A stretch of DNA of 64,000 nucleotides from Methylobacterium dankookense. GTDB taxonomy: Bacteria; Pseudomonadota; Alphaproteobacteria; Rhizobiales; Beijerinckiaceae. The DNA is taken from positions 124,001-188,000 of the forward strand of contig NZ_CABFVH010000002.1 in the NCBI RefSeq assembly GCF_902141855.1, in the 5' to 3' direction. A program made the position numbers and the translations under genes. The notes beneath the pieces were generated by a model. The model saw only the letters and a program-made list of their open reading frames with translations. It ran no database searches and was not told the origin of the DNA. Shown here in pieces: positions 35,388 through 47,144 of the stretch (the first letter of the stretch is position 1; every line of letters starts with the position of its first letter).

Positions 35388-35654
35388 TCAGGCCTCGCCG
35401 TCGCGGCCCTGGAGGAGGCGGACGAGGTTGAGGGCCGCGCGCCGGGTATCCGCGTCCTCGATCGCATGGAACAGCTGCATGAGCTCGCGAAGCTCCGCGG
35501 CGAGGGCCGGTGCGGCCTGCGGCGCCGGGCAGTCCGGTTTCCCGAGGAAGAAGGACGGCTCGACCTTCAGGATCGTGGCGATCCTGTCCAAGAGATCGGC
35601 TGTTCGGGGAAGTGTCTGCCCGAGATCGAGATCGAGGTCCGGGCCGTCTTCCAC
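35388..35654 (-). CDS. Small protein resembling the C-terminal part of an XRE regulator
   Basis: This 88-aa protein starts at GTG 35654 with AGGAG 8 bp upstream. The segment TADLLDRIATILKVEPSFFLG is the usual sequence just after the helix-turn-helix in XRE/Cro-type regulators, and the C-terminus MQLFHAIEDADTRRAALNLV resembles the tail of rhizobial HTH regulators. No recognisable HTH precedes it, so it lacks a DNA-binding domain. It may be a truncated regulator that still dimerises with full-length paralogues. Confidence 0.6.
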   Translation of the reverse strand: MEDGPDLDLDLGQTLPRTADLLDRIATILKVEPSFFLGKPDCPAPQAAPALAAELRELMQLFHAIEDADTRRAALNLVRLLQGRDGEA

Positions 35655-35742
35655 CTGTAAAACTCCTCCGAACGCCACGCGGGACGGCCTCGGCCGTTGC
35701 GGGCTAAGCCGGCCCAATCTAGAGTCGCCCGCAACGAGAATA

Positions 35743-36516
35743 ATGGGAAACGCGGGGCGTGTCCTCTCCGTATTCGGCGCCTGCATGCTGCCAAAACTCG
35801 TCGACCTGACCTACGACCTGTTCCGCTCCTTCGACCGGGCGCCCACCGCCGAAGCGCTGAACGCCTGCCTGCTGCGCGCCGTGGCGCGCCTCGGTGTCGA
35901 GAGCACCTTCGCGGGTGTGATCCCGATGCCCGGCACGCCTCGCGTCCGCCAGGCCGCCCATGTGCTGATCGACGCAACCCCCCGAGGCTGGACCGAGCAC
36001 TACTTCAAGGCGGGCCATCTGGAGCGCGACCCGACGATTCGCCGGCTCACCACCGACCCGACGCCGTTCCTGTGGTCGGAGATCGAGCCGCTCTACCGCC
36101 GCGACCCGGCGGCGACGCGGGTGATGGACGAGGCGAGCAGCTTCCGCCTGCGCCAGGGCTTCACCGTGCCCCTCGTCACCCTCGACGGACGGGTGGCGGG
36201 GTTCAGCTTCGGGGCCGAGCGCCTCGACCTCTCGCCCGAGCTGCGCGGCATGCTCCATCTCGTGGCGGCCTACGCCTTCGGCCGCTCGGTGCTGCTGAGT
36301 GAGGGACCGGTGCAGAACCCGGTCGAGCTGACGCCACGGGAGCGCGAGGCCCTGCAATGGGCTGCGGCCGGCAAGTCCGAGTGGGAGATCGGCGAGATGA
36401 TGTCGATCTCCGAGCACGGGGCCGAGAAGCATCTGCGCTCGGTCCACCGCAAGCTCGGGGCGGGCAGCCGCGCTCATGCCGTAGCCGAGGCGATGCGGCG
36501 CGGTCTGATAACCTGA
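35743..36516 (+). CDS. LuxR-family quorum-sensing transcriptional regulator
   Basis: This protein of 257 aa has an N-terminal autoinducer-binding domain (about residues 20-175). It includes PRGWTEHYFKAGHLERDPTI and TPFLWSEIEPLYRRDP, with the Trp/Tyr/Asp positions of acyl-homoserine-lactone receptors. A C-terminal LuxR HTH follows: LTPREREALQWAAAGKSEWE and EHGAEKHLRSVHRKLGAGSR. It lies 159 bp upstream of luxI on the same strand. ATG 35785 is an alternative start. A dyad and TATAAT overlap its stop codon. Confidence 0.93.
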   Translation: MGNAGRVLSVFGACMLPKLVDLTYDLFRSFDRAPTAEALNACLLRAVARLGVESTFAGVIPMPGTPRVRQAAHVLIDATPRGWTEHYFKAGHLERDPTIRRLTTDPTPFLWSEIEPLYRRDPAATRVMDEASSFRLRQGFTVPLVTLDGRVAGFSFGAERLDLSPELRGMLHLVAAYAFGRSVLLSEGPVQNPVELTPREREALQWAAAGKSEWEIGEMMSISEHGAEKHLRSVHRKLGAGSRAHAVAEAMRRGLIT

Positions 36517-36528
36517 GGTTGTTATAAT
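36510..36528 (+). promoter_or_regulatory. Dyad AACCTGAGGTT plus TATAAT upstream of luxI
   Basis: AACCTGAGGTT (36510-36520) is a perfect odd palindrome overlapping the luxR stop codon, and TATAAT (36523-36528) follows at once. The ACCT/AGGT half-sites recall lux boxes, though the spacing is shorter than the usual 20-bp box. It probably belongs to the luxI promoter. Confidence 0.45.
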
Positions 36529-36675
36529 CTCGTCGAACGGCCTGCCGGCCGGCGCGCCATCGGCAAAATCCGTTTCACGACAGGCATTCAATCTCACGCA
36601 TGGTACGCGATCGCGGACTGTGCCGTATCCGTGAGGTTGTCGATATTGGCGATCATCCATCAGATGGAGATCGCC

Positions 36676-37308
36676 GTGATCCATATCGTTACACCGGAGA
36701 ATGCTGCTCAGTATTCGGAAGCCATGGAGCAGGCCTATCGCCTTCGCCATCAGGTCTTCGTCGAGGAAAAGCGCTGGACGGACTTGGCTCGGCCGGATGG
36801 ACGCGAAATCGACACCTTCGACGACGACCACGCTCTGCACATGCTCGCCCTGCACGAGGGGCGCGTGGTCGGCTACCAGCGCATGCTGCCCACCACCCGG
36901 CCCTACCTGCTGACCGCGGTGCTGCCGGGCCTCTGCGAGGTCGAGCCGCCGTGCAGCCCGCATGTCTGGGAATGGACCCGCTACGCCGTCGACCGGAACC
37001 ACCGCGACCGCGGCCGCATCCTCAGCCCGGTGGGGAGCGCGCTGCTGACCGCGATCGTCGAGTGGGGTCTCGAATCGGGGGTGGAGGCCATCGTCATCGA
37101 GATGAACCCGCTCTGGCTGCTGCGCCTCGTGCAGCTGCATTTCCGCGTCACGCCGCTCGGCCTGCCGCAGCCGATCTCGGGCGAGGACACGGTCGCCGTG
37201 AGTGCCGCCTTCGATCACCGCACCCTCAAGCGCCTGCGCGAGACGCGGGGCGACGCGGCCAGCGTCCTGTCCGCTCGTCCCGTCGCCCGCCGCCGCCTCG
37301 CGAGCTGA
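36676..37308 (+). CDS. Acyl-homoserine-lactone synthase (LuxI family)
   Basis: This protein of about 210 aa makes the quorum signal from SAM and an acyl donor. Conserved LuxI features are RHQVFVEEKRWTDL (Arg/Phe/Trp core), the acidic motif DTFDDDHALHML, and the WEWTRYAVDR segment. Late IEMNPLWLLRL resembles LuxI proteins that use long-chain or aryl substrates. In M. extorquens a related synthase (MlaI) makes unsaturated long-chain lactones. GTG 36676 has GGAGA 6 bp upstream and gives the family-like start Met-Ile-His; ATG 36664 is the alternative. A 66-aa gene follows by 10 bp. Confidence 0.93.
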   Translation: MIHIVTPENAAQYSEAMEQAYRLRHQVFVEEKRWTDLARPDGREIDTFDDDHALHMLALHEGRVVGYQRMLPTTRPYLLTAVLPGLCEVEPPCSPHVWEWTRYAVDRNHRDRGRILSPVGSALLTAIVEWGLESGVEAIVIEMNPLWLLRLVQLHFRVTPLGLPQPISGEDTVAVSAAFDHRTLKRLRETRGDAASVLSARPVARRRLAS

Positions 37309-37318
37309 GGGGGTCGCC

Positions 37319-37519
37319 ATGGGATCGCCACGCCCCTGGCCCGACGCGCCGCTGACCGCCTCGGAGGCGGAGGAGGCCGAGCGCGGGCTGCAGCGCCTCG
37401 CCGAGATCTGCATCGAGGCGCACGGCATCGTCGAGCGCGAGGGATCGCCGGAGATGCGCGCCATGCTGGAGGACCTCCTGCGACGCGTCGCGGACCAGCT
37501 CGCCGAGCGCGCCGGCTGA
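37319..37519 (+). CDS. 66-aa hypothetical protein in the luxI operon
   Basis: This 66-aa helical protein (LTASEAEEAERGLQRLAEIC, then EMRAMLEDLLRRVADQLAER) lies 10 bp downstream of luxI, with GAGGGGG 6 bp before its ATG. It is translated from the same message. It is acidic, with no membrane segment and likely one or two helices. I recognise no family. A GC hairpin follows 38 bp downstream. Confidence 0.65.
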   Translation: MGSPRPWPDAPLTASEAEEAERGLQRLAEICIEAHGIVEREGSPEMRAMLEDLLRRVADQLAERAG

Positions 37520-37556
37520 CGCGCCTCGAAAAAAGAGAGAGCGTGACCAAGACGTT

Positions 37557-37588
37557 AGGGCGGCGCCTCCGTGAGGGGGGGCCGCCCT
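37557..37588. terminator. Hairpin after the luxI operon
   Basis: AGGGCGGC (37557-37564) pairs with GCCGCCCT (37581-37588), with an extended GC-rich interior. Flanks read TT on the left and TAAA on the right. Likely terminator of the luxI transcript; no long T-run. Confidence 0.5.
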
Positions 37589-37654
37589 TAAACCGTCTGG
37601 TAACGGTGATCGCGCGAGGGTGGCGGCCTGAGAGGACAGCCGGAACCCGAGCCG

Positions 37655-37888
37655 ATGATGACCAAGGACCAGCTCGCCGCCGAGCTGAAGCGCATCGCCA
37701 CGTCGCAGATCAGCGACATCACCCGGGCGGTGAAGGAAGGGCAGAAGTCCATCGCCCTCAACGAGGTGCGTGACATGGGCCGCCGCCTCACCCTGCTCGC
37801 CGATGCCTTCCATCCCCGCACGCCCGAGGCGCCCGAGGCGGATGCCGATGCCGCCGAGACGGACCTGTCCGCGCCGCGCGCGGCCTGA
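37655..37888 (+). CDS. 77-aa hypothetical protein
   Basis: A small helical protein with TKDQLAAELKRIATSQISDI, followed by VRDMGRRLTLLADAF, and a Pro/Ala/Asp tail. Two ATGs (37655 and 37658) stand at the start. No strong Shine-Dalgarno site and no recognised domain. It lies between the luxI terminator and a DUF6894-like gene, both on the plus strand. Confidence 0.55.
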   Translation: MMTKDQLAAELKRIATSQISDITRAVKEGQKSIALNEVRDMGRRLTLLADAFHPRTPEAPEADADAAETDLSAPRAA

Positions 37889-37979
37889 GTGAACGCGGCG
37901 GCGCCCTGGCGCCGCGCATCCCCTCCGCAGGGCGGGAGCGGTCCTCCGTCCCGCCGGCATGAACAGGGAGAGCCTGATC

Positions 37980-38429
37980 ATGATCCGCGTCTTCTTCAAC
38001 ATCCGACTCGACGAGACATTCCTCCCGGAGCGCACGGGCCAGTGGGTCCAGGACGAGGCCGAGGCCCGCGATCTGGCGCGCACGGTGGTGCGCCGGCTGG
38101 TGGCGGCGCATGGCAGCGAGCAGCGCCTGCTCAACGCCGAGCTGGCGGTGACCGTGGAGGGCGGTGCGCCCCTCTTCGACCTCTCCTTCTTCGAGGCGCT
38201 CTACGTGCCCGTCGCCCCACCGGAGGCCGAGGCTCTGCCCCTGCGCCGGGCCGAGGCGATCCGACCGCGGGCCCGCCTCGCGCGGCTGCGCGCCGCCCTG
38301 GCGCCGCTCCGGACCGAGATCCTGGCGCAATCCGCCGACCTCCTCGCGGGCGCGGCCCGATTCGTCGCCCTGCTTCGGCGCCGCGAGCCCGGAGCGCGCT
38401 TCCGCCTGGGCTTCGAGCCGAACGCCTGA
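37980..38429 (+). CDS. DUF6894-like protein with C-terminal extension
   Basis: This protein of 149 aa begins IRVFFNIRLDETFLPERTG, then DEAEARDLARTVVRRLVAA and VEGGAPLFDLSFFEALYV. This follows the DUF6894 outline more loosely than the 34099 and 35031 proteins. A basic Arg/Ala-rich C-terminal half follows. ATG 37980 has GGAGAG 7 bp upstream; 37959 is the longer alternative. Function is unknown. Confidence 0.6.
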   Translation: MIRVFFNIRLDETFLPERTGQWVQDEAEARDLARTVVRRLVAAHGSEQRLLNAELAVTVEGGAPLFDLSFFEALYVPVAPPEAEALPLRRAEAIRPRARLARLRAALAPLRTEILAQSADLLAGAARFVALLRRREPGARFRLGFEPNA

Positions 38430-38441
38430 TCCGGGTTTCCC

Positions 38442-38484
38442 AAGGGATCATCCCTTTGGCGGGGTGCCGGGGCGGAGCCCCGGC
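38442..38484. repeat. Paired intergenic hairpins
   Basis: AAGGGAT-C-ATCCCTT (38442-38456) and GCCGGGGC-GGA-GCCCCGGC (38466-38484) stand side by side in the 78-bp gap after a plus-strand gene and before the end of the minus-strand DUF488 gene. From general knowledge this pair looks like a dispersed extragenic repeat of this genus and may double as a terminator. Confidence 0.6.
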
Positions 38485-38507
38485 GTCTTCCGGCTCGAGG
38501 CCCGGGT

Positions 38508-38951
38508 TCAGCCGAACAGGTCCACCGTGGTGAAGCCGCGCGCCGCCAAGCGCTCGGCGAGCACACGCCGGTGGCAGCGCTCGGGATCGCGCTCGAAGCA
38601 GAGCAGGCAGGTCGGCGCGGCTTCCGCCATGGCGGCGAGTTCGTCGAGGGCGAGGCCCCCGTCGGCGGTGTCGAGCACTTCCTCGCAATAGATCCGGCGC
38701 ATCAGCGCGGCGTCGTGGCCGCGCGCCGCCTCGCGCCCGGCCTTCGGCGTGCCGAGCGCGCGCAGATGGGCGTAGGCGAGCCCCGACTCCTCGATCCCGG
38801 CCTTCAGCGCGCCCTTCGAGAAGCCGCGCTTGCGCGAGTTCGCCACCGCCCGCACGTCGGCGAGCAGCCCCACCCCCGCATCCTTGAGCGCGTCGGTGAG
38901 CTGCCGGGGCTCCAGCCCTTCGTAGCCTATGGTGAACAAGGTCTTACGCAC
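38508..38951 (-). CDS. DUF488 family protein
   Basis: This protein of 147 aa has TLFTIGYEGLEPRQLTDAL at the start, the conserved LLADVRAVANSRKRGFSK, YAHLRALGTPK, and the C-terminal Cys-rich CLLCFERDPERCHRRVLAE. These are the DUF488 hallmarks; the Cys/His cluster could bind metal or act as a redox or nuclease-like site. The start is GTG 38951 with GGAA upstream; the N-terminus of the longer frame does not align. Function is unknown. Confidence 0.85.
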   Translation of the reverse strand: MRKTLFTIGYEGLEPRQLTDALKDAGVGLLADVRAVANSRKRGFSKGALKAGIEESGLAYAHLRALGTPKAGREAARGHDAALMRRIYCEEVLDTADGGLALDELAAMAEAAPTCLLCFERDPERCHRRVLAERLAARGFTTVDLFG

Positions 38952-39149
38952 GGGTTCCGTCCGAAGATGCGTTGCAGGGAGGCGACTTAGCCGGCCCGAT
39001 ATCCGGGCGCGGCGGCTCCGCGGAGGGTTTATGTGCCCGTCCTGCAACGGGTTCCGGAATTCCGCCGCAAAGCTCGCAAAGGTCCGTTAACCGCGCAGCG
39101 GGCATCGAATACCCCTCTGTGTGGCGCATTTCGCAGGTGGCGGGCAACG

Positions 39150-40016
39150 ATGTCGCTGAGGAACGAGCTTTCCCTGACGCCGTCCCCCGTCCGCATGTCC
39201 GGCCGGCTGCGCGGCCTCGCGAAGCGGATCCTGGCAGGCGCCCTCGTCGCCTCGCTGGCGGCCTGCGCCGGCGGCAACGACTTCTACCCGACCAAGGGCG
39301 ACGTGAAGCCCCATCCGGGCGTGGCGCGCGCCAAGCAGCACCCGATCCAGGGCATCGACATCTCGAAGTGGCAAGGCCCGATCGACTGGGCCTCGGTGAA
39401 GGGCGCGGGCACGCAGTTCGCCTTCATCAAGGCGACCGAGGGCGGCGACCATGTGGACGAGCGCTTCCGCGAGAACTGGGACGGCGCGGGCCGGGCCGGC
39501 GTGCCGCGGGGGGCGTACCATTTCGTGTTCTGGTGCCGCTCCGCCAAGGAGCAGATGGACTGGTTCAAGCGCAACGTCCCGAACGATCCGACCGCCCTCC
39601 CTCCGGTGCTCGACGTGGAGTGGAACGGCCACTCGCAGACCTGCCCGAAGAAGCTGCCCAAGGCCCAGGCCCTGGCCATGACCCAGTACATGCTGGAGGA
39701 GATGGAGCGCTACACGGGCAAGCGGCCGATCATCTACACCGACATCACCTTCCATAAGGACGTGCTCGAGGGCGAGCTGCCGGACTATCCGCACTGGCTG
39801 CGCTCCACCGCGGCCGAGCCCGAGCAGCGCTTCTCCAACCGTCGCTGGATGCTCTGGCAGTTCACCTCGACGGGCCGCGTGCCCGGCGTGCGTGGCGACG
39901 TGGACCGCAACGCCTTCTACGGCACGCCCTCCGAATGGGCCTCCTTCCTCTCGACCGATTGCGATCCGCGCGACCACGGGCACCTCACGCGGCAGGGGCT
40001 CTGCACCGGCAAGTGA
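39150..40016 (+). CDS. Glycoside hydrolase family 25 (lysozyme-like) lipoprotein
   Basis: This protein of 288 aa has an N-terminal signal with lipobox LAAC (ILAGALVASLAAC), so it is a lipoprotein. The GH25 domain has the hallmark GIDISKWQGPIDWASVKGAG and AFIKATEGG. The catalytic pair lies in PVLDVEWNG (Asp and Glu), followed by PIIYTDITFHKDV and RRWMLWQFTSTGRVPG. GH25 enzymes cut the MurNAc-GlcNAc bond in peptidoglycan. ATG 39150 is used; ATG 39195 would give a shorter signal. Confidence 0.9.
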   Translation: MSLRNELSLTPSPVRMSGRLRGLAKRILAGALVASLAACAGGNDFYPTKGDVKPHPGVARAKQHPIQGIDISKWQGPIDWASVKGAGTQFAFIKATEGGDHVDERFRENWDGAGRAGVPRGAYHFVFWCRSAKEQMDWFKRNVPNDPTALPPVLDVEWNGHSQTCPKKLPKAQALAMTQYMLEEMERYTGKRPIIYTDITFHKDVLEGELPDYPHWLRSTAAEPEQRFSNRRWMLWQFTSTGRVPGVRGDVDRNAFYGTPSEWASFLSTDCDPRDHGHLTRQGLCTGK

Positions 40017-40632
40017 GCCGGCGGGCGGGTGATTCGCCCGACGCGCGTGGCCGGAGCCGGATCCAAGCGTCTTCGGCTCCGCGCGTCGTGTGACGCCGGA
40101 GGTATGGCCGGAGAGGGAGACGCGGGACGCCGCGGAACCCTGAACGATATGCGCAAACACCGGCTCCCCGGCGTCCCGCGGATGAGAGAGGCAGGCTGCC
40201 CGGTCTCATCCGATTTGAGCGTCGCGGTTTCTTGGATACCCGCCTGCATCGACCCCGACCTCGGATGGCCTGGTATCGGGGTTGGTCCCGCAACGCGGTG
40301 CGTCCCCCATCCCAGCCTCGTCCTCGGCAGACGTAACGTGTCCTGCACCCGGCCTCGTATTGGGCCCGGCATCGGTTCCTCGACCTGCAGGCCGGACTGT
40401 CGGCGCTGTCCCGTGTTCGTCCGGGCTGGCGCCGAGAACGGCCCTGTGTCGCGCAGAGGCGCCCGGGGCACCGGCTGACCGGCCGGCGACGCGGGAACCG
40501 CCGCGCTGTCCTGGTCCTTGCCGGCGGTCATCCGGCTCGGGCTCCCTGCTCACGGCGCGCCGGGTTGCAGGACCCGTCGCGCTGCGGGACAGCGCGTGGG
40601 GAGCTGCGTACGTGTTTTGTTCTCGCATGTCA

Positions 40633-40650
40633 AGCTTATTGTCATAAGCT
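40633..40650. repeat. Small hairpin AGCTTAT-TGTC-ATAAGCT
   Basis: A perfect 7-bp inverted repeat with a 4-nt loop lies in an AT-richer patch just left of the large palindromic element. It could belong to that element's edge. Confidence 0.5.
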
Positions 40651-40659
40651 GGGCCCGCT

Positions 40660-40771
40660 CTCCTCTCCCTTGCGGGGAGGAGCCGGAGGTGGGGGTGGTT
40701 CAGGATGGAGCGGGGCGGTGCCTTCTGGGCCACCCCCACCCCTGACCCCTCCCCGCAAGGGGGCGGGGAAG
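40660..40771. repeat. Large imperfect palindromic element, about 40-bp arms
   Basis: Left arm: CTCCTCTCCC, TTGCGGGGAGGAG, then GGTGGGGGTGG. Right arm: CCACCCCCACC, then TCCCCGCAAGG and GGGGAAG. They pair almost throughout with an inner spacer of about 30 nt. From general knowledge such GGTGGGGGTGG elements are dispersed intergenic palindromes in high-GC Hyphomicrobiales. Confidence 0.65.
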
Positions 40772-40827
40772 GAGCCTCTTCCGGACAATGGGTTGGGAGC
40801 GGCCAGCGGCGGTGCCGGATCAAATGC

Positions 40828-40859
40828 GGGTCCCCTCTCCCGTTCGGGAGAGGGGACCC
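40828..40859. terminator. 15-bp perfect hairpin downstream of the chemoreceptor gene
   Basis: GGGTCCCCTCTCCCG (40828-40842) pairs with 40845-40859 around a TT loop. It is about 30 bp past the stop of the minus-strand chemoreceptor gene. No T-run follows, so this may be a repeat unit that also ends transcripts. Confidence 0.55.
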
Positions 40860-40889
40860 TGTCGGGGTTCCCGTGCCTCGATGCCGGCC

Positions 40890-42944
40890 TCAGGCGGCCC
40901 GCACGGTCGCCAGGAATCCGCTCACCGTCTGCCGCAGCACGGCGGCTTGGCGGGAGAGGTCGCCCGCCGCGGCGAGGACCTGGGCCGAGCCGGCGCTCGC
41001 CGTGGCCGCGGTCTCGCTGACGCCCGCGATGTGGCTCGAGACGGTGCGGCTGTTCTGCGAGCTCTGCGCGGTGGTGCGGGCGATCTCGGTGGTCGCCGCG
41101 CCCTGCTCCTCCACCGCTGCGGCGATGTCGCCGCCGATGCGCGAGAGGCGCTGGATCAGGCCGGTGATGCCGTTGATCGAGGCGACGGAGCTGTCGGTGG
41201 AGGCGGCGATCTCGGCGACCTTGGCGGCGATCTCGTCGGTGGCCTTGGCGGTCTGGCCGGCGAGGTTCTTCACCTCGGCTGCGACCACGGCGAAGCCCCG
41301 GCCCGCCTCGCCGGCGCGGGCGGCCTCGATGGTGGCGTTGAGCGCCAGAAGGTTGGTCTGGCTGGCGATCTCGGAGATCAGCCCGACGATCTGGCCGATG
41401 CTGCCGGCCGCCGCCGCGAGGCGGCGCACCTCGGCGGCCATCGCCTCGGCGTCGCGCGTGGCCGAGGCCGAGAGGTCGGCCGAGGCTGTGGCCTGGGTCC
41501 CGATCTCGCGCACCGAGGCCGAGAGCTCCTCCGTCGCCGCGGCGACCGTGTCGGCCGAGAGGGCGGCCTCCTGCGAGGCGCTCGCCACCTGGCGGCTCAG
41601 CGAAGTGGTCTCCTCGGCGGCCTGGGCCATCCCGTCGGCGGCGGCCTGGAGCTGGGTGGCGGCGGCCGAGACCGTCTCGACGATGCCGCCGACCTGCGCC
41701 TCGAAGCCGTCGGCGAGGCTCAGCACCGCCCGGCGCTGGGCGGCGGCGGTCTCGGCGCCGAGCCGCTCCTGCTCGGCGCGGTGGGCGCGGCCCTCGGCCA
41801 CGCTCTCGCGGAAGGTGGCGGCGGCCTCCGAGATGGCGCGCACCTCGCGCGGGCCCCCTTGGGGGATCGCCACGTCCTCCTCGCCGCGCCCGATCGCGCC
41901 GAGCACCTGCGACATCCGCACCAGCGGCCGGGCGATGGCGCTGCCGAGCCCGAAGGCGAGCGCGCCCGAGATCAGGAAGGTGGCGAGGCCCGCGAGCGTC
42001 CAGATGGTAAGAGCGCGATCGGCCTCGGCCCGCACCGCCTGCGCGGCCGCGACGAGATCGGCGCTGAGGCGGTCCTCGACGCCCTTCAGCCCGTCGATGC
42101 GCTGGGTCGAGAGCTTGAACCAGAGCGGCGCGTCGCGGAACGACAGCGTCTCTCCCGGCAGGGTGCCGAGCGCCAGCTTGCGCAGGCGCGCCACCTCACG
42201 GGCCGCGTCAGTGGCTTCCGCCGCGTCGAGGAGGGCGCCCTGCGCCGCGCTCGCGCCGGCGCGGAACAGGGTGGCGAAGGTGGCCTGGTTCGCCGAGAGG
42301 GCGGCGAAGCGCCCGAGCCCGGCGAGGTCGAGGCTGCCGGCGGCGAAGGCGGCCGAGGCCGTCGCCCGCTCCTGGCCGGCGGCCTCCTTCATGGCGAGGA
42401 AGGCCGCATAGGTGGAGGCCCGGGCGGCGATGCCGGCATGGGCGGCGGCGCCCGCCATCTCGCGCACGATCGCGAGCCCCTCGCCGATCGTCGCCGTGTA
42501 GTAGGCGGCCGCCTGGGCGACCGGCGTCTCCAGGGCGTCCACCGTCCTGCGCTGCTCGGCGAGGCGCCCGAGCGCCTGCGCGAAGGCCCGGCCGCGCGGG
42601 GCGTCGGCGCCGCCGGTCCCCGCCACCCGGGGATCCGTCACCGCCTCGCCGAGGCCCTGGGCGGCCCGGTCCGTGAGGGTGCGCTGCGCGGCGAGCTCTG
42701 CCTTGAACTGGCTGCCCTTCGAGCCGAGGAACAGGCTCGACGCGCCGCGCTCGCGCTGGGCCTCATGGACGAAGACGCTGATCCGCGTGGCGAGCTCGGC
42801 GAGATGCTCCACCCGGGTCATCTCCGCCCGCTCGGCCGAGCGCTCCGAGATCGCGATGCCGGTGACGGCGCCGAAGGCGAGGCAGGGCGCCAGCGCGACG
42901 GCGACGATGCGTCCGCGCAGCGAGCCGAGAAACCTGGGTAACAT
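40890..42944 (-). CDS. Methyl-accepting chemotaxis protein with nitrate/nitrite-sensing (NIT) domain
   Basis: This protein of 684 aa begins with a membrane helix ([18 protein letters not shown]). The periplasmic NIT domain follows with [20 protein letters not shown], the [16 protein letters not shown] motif and [10 protein letters not shown] second helix ([20 protein letters not shown]) leads to a HAMP domain, and the signalling hairpin tip is [23 protein letters not shown] domains sense nitrate and nitrite. The output is chemotaxis through CheW/CheA. No che genes are adjacent. ATG 42944 is preferred since the longer frame precedes the first helix. Confidence 0.93.
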   Translation of the reverse strand: MLPRFLGSLRGRIVAVALAPCLAFGAVTGIAISERSAERAEMTRVEHLAELATRISVFVHEAQRERGASSLFLGSKGSQFKAELAAQRTLTDRAAQGLGEAVTDPRVAGTGGADAPRGRAFAQALGRLAEQRRTVDALETPVAQAAAYYTATIGEGLAIVREMAGAAAHAGIAARASTYAAFLAMKEAAGQERATASAAFAAGSLDLAGLGRFAALSANQATFATLFRAGASAAQGALLDAAEATDAAREVARLRKLALGTLPGETLSFRDAPLWFKLSTQRIDGLKGVEDRLSADLVAAAQAVRAEADRALTIWTLAGLATFLISGALAFGLGSAIARPLVRMSQVLGAIGRGEEDVAIPQGGPREVRAISEAAATFRESVAEGRAHRAEQERLGAETAAAQRRAVLSLADGFEAQVGGIVETVSAAATQLQAAADGMAQAAEETTSLSRQVASASQEAALSADTVAAATEELSASVREIGTQATASADLSASATRDAEAMAAEVRRLAAAAGSIGQIVGLISEIASQTNLLALNATIEAARAGEAGRGFAVVAAEVKNLAGQTAKATDEIAAKVAEIAASTDSSVASINGITGLIQRLSRIGGDIAAAVEEQGAATTEIARTTAQSSQNSRTVSSHIAGVSETAATASAGSAQVLAAAGDLSRQAAVLRQTVSGFLATVRAA

Positions 42945-43511
42945 CAGTCGGCCGGTCCTTTTTGTTGTAGCGAGCAGAAGTGCCGAATGCCCGGTAAAGG
43001 AAGCCTTGCCTCTTCCCGAGATGCTTTCCGATTGCGCAACTTGCATAATTCTTCGGCGATCTGTCGACTTTCCTGAGCCGGCCAGCCTTTCTCAGGTGGG
43101 TCGTGCATCCGGCGCTCCGGTCCATCGTGTCAGCGTGCGAGAATGCGCTGCGATACAGGACATGTACTTGCGGATGACTCCGATATGGCCGGCGCGGCCA
43201 TGTCCCGGCGGAGCGAATGCTGGCCTCCGTTCCGGCTGCCGGACGCGCTCCCGGCGCATGCCGGGCCCTCCCCGAGGGCGGGCCGGCGGGCTTGCCGCCG
43301 TACCCTTTTCGTTCTAGGAGAGAGCGCCGCGTGCCCGCCTCCTGAGGATGGGCGGGCAAGGGCGAGGTGCGGGTCCCGCGTCGCCCCGCCTTGTCCCCGG
43401 CGCGGAACGGCCGACATGTCGGGCGCGGCCCTTCTCCCGCCGCATCGCCCGACGCGAGCGTTCCGGTCCGGCCGGAACGCGACGAGCCGCCGCCCGGAAG
43501 ACTGTCCGAAC
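42945..43511. other. 567-bp divergent intergenic region (chemoreceptor / uvrA)
   Basis: No convincing gene. It should hold both promoters. GTTCCGG-5-CCGGAAC (43460-43478) is a 7-bp inverted repeat. The alphaproteobacterial LexA box GTTC-N7-GTTC was looked for before uvrA and not found. Confidence 0.5.
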
Positions 43512-46634
<3,123 letters not shown>

Positions 46635-47144
46635 ACGGGTCCGGCGGGGCGATTCTGCCCCGCCCTCCCCGCTTGCGCCCATGATTCGAGCGGGCTCGGG
46701 CGCGCCCGGCACCCGGAGCAAGCCGCGACACCCCCCGGACGAGGCCGCCGCATGGCCCCTGAAGAGCCTGTGAAGGGCTCATCGGCCCTGTCCCGGTTGC
46801 CGGATCGTCCCGGGTTTGGACGCGTGGCAAGAGCTTGACCGTTCTGCGTTATTTTGCCGGGCCGGCCCACGATCTAGGTCAAGATCAACCAAGGTACGAG
46901 GCTTTCGCACCGCGGCAGAAATGCGGCTTTTGCGCAACGGTTCGACCCGTTCTGCCGAGAAGCCAGGCATTCCACTGTCTTTCGGACGCGTCCTGTAGAA
47001 TAGTCCCAGACGTTGAGACTTGGGGTGGCGCCGTAGGGGGCTCACTGGCACCGGTCGGATGGGGAGCCGCTTCGGCGGCAAACCGGCAAGGAAGTGCCAG
47101 GGCTGCGGGACGGAAGCCTGAAATCCTTGGGAAGGAACGAGAAA
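46635..47144. other. 510-bp intergenic region
   Basis: No protein gene is convincing. GGCGGGGC-GATTCT-GCCCCGCC (46643-46664) is a hairpin just past uvrA. The rest probably carries the promoter and a long 5' leader of the outer-membrane protein gene, with an AT-richer stretch near 46840-46900. Confidence 0.5.

Larger units (their letters stand above)
40017..40889. other. 873-bp region without a convincing gene
   Basis: Open frames here on both strands are long but Pro/Arg/Ser-rich, with no recognisable domain. The right part is filled with repeats described separately. No promoter motif stands out. The region may be a relic of an older insertion. Confidence 0.55.

Noticed and set aside
39917-40531. 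Minus-strand frame overlapping the end of the GH25 gene
   Set aside because: Low-complexity Pro/Arg/Ser composition, and it overlaps the well-supported lysozyme-like gene.
40206-40823. Long minus-strand frame through the repeat-rich gap
   Set aside because: It starts at TTG inside a palindrome, translates the repeat itself and has no recognisable domain or ribosome site.
43047-43511. LexA (SOS) box before uvrA
   Set aside because: The alphaproteobacterial GTTC-N7-GTTC pattern was not found; only a 7-bp inverted repeat with GTTCC/GGAAC was seen.
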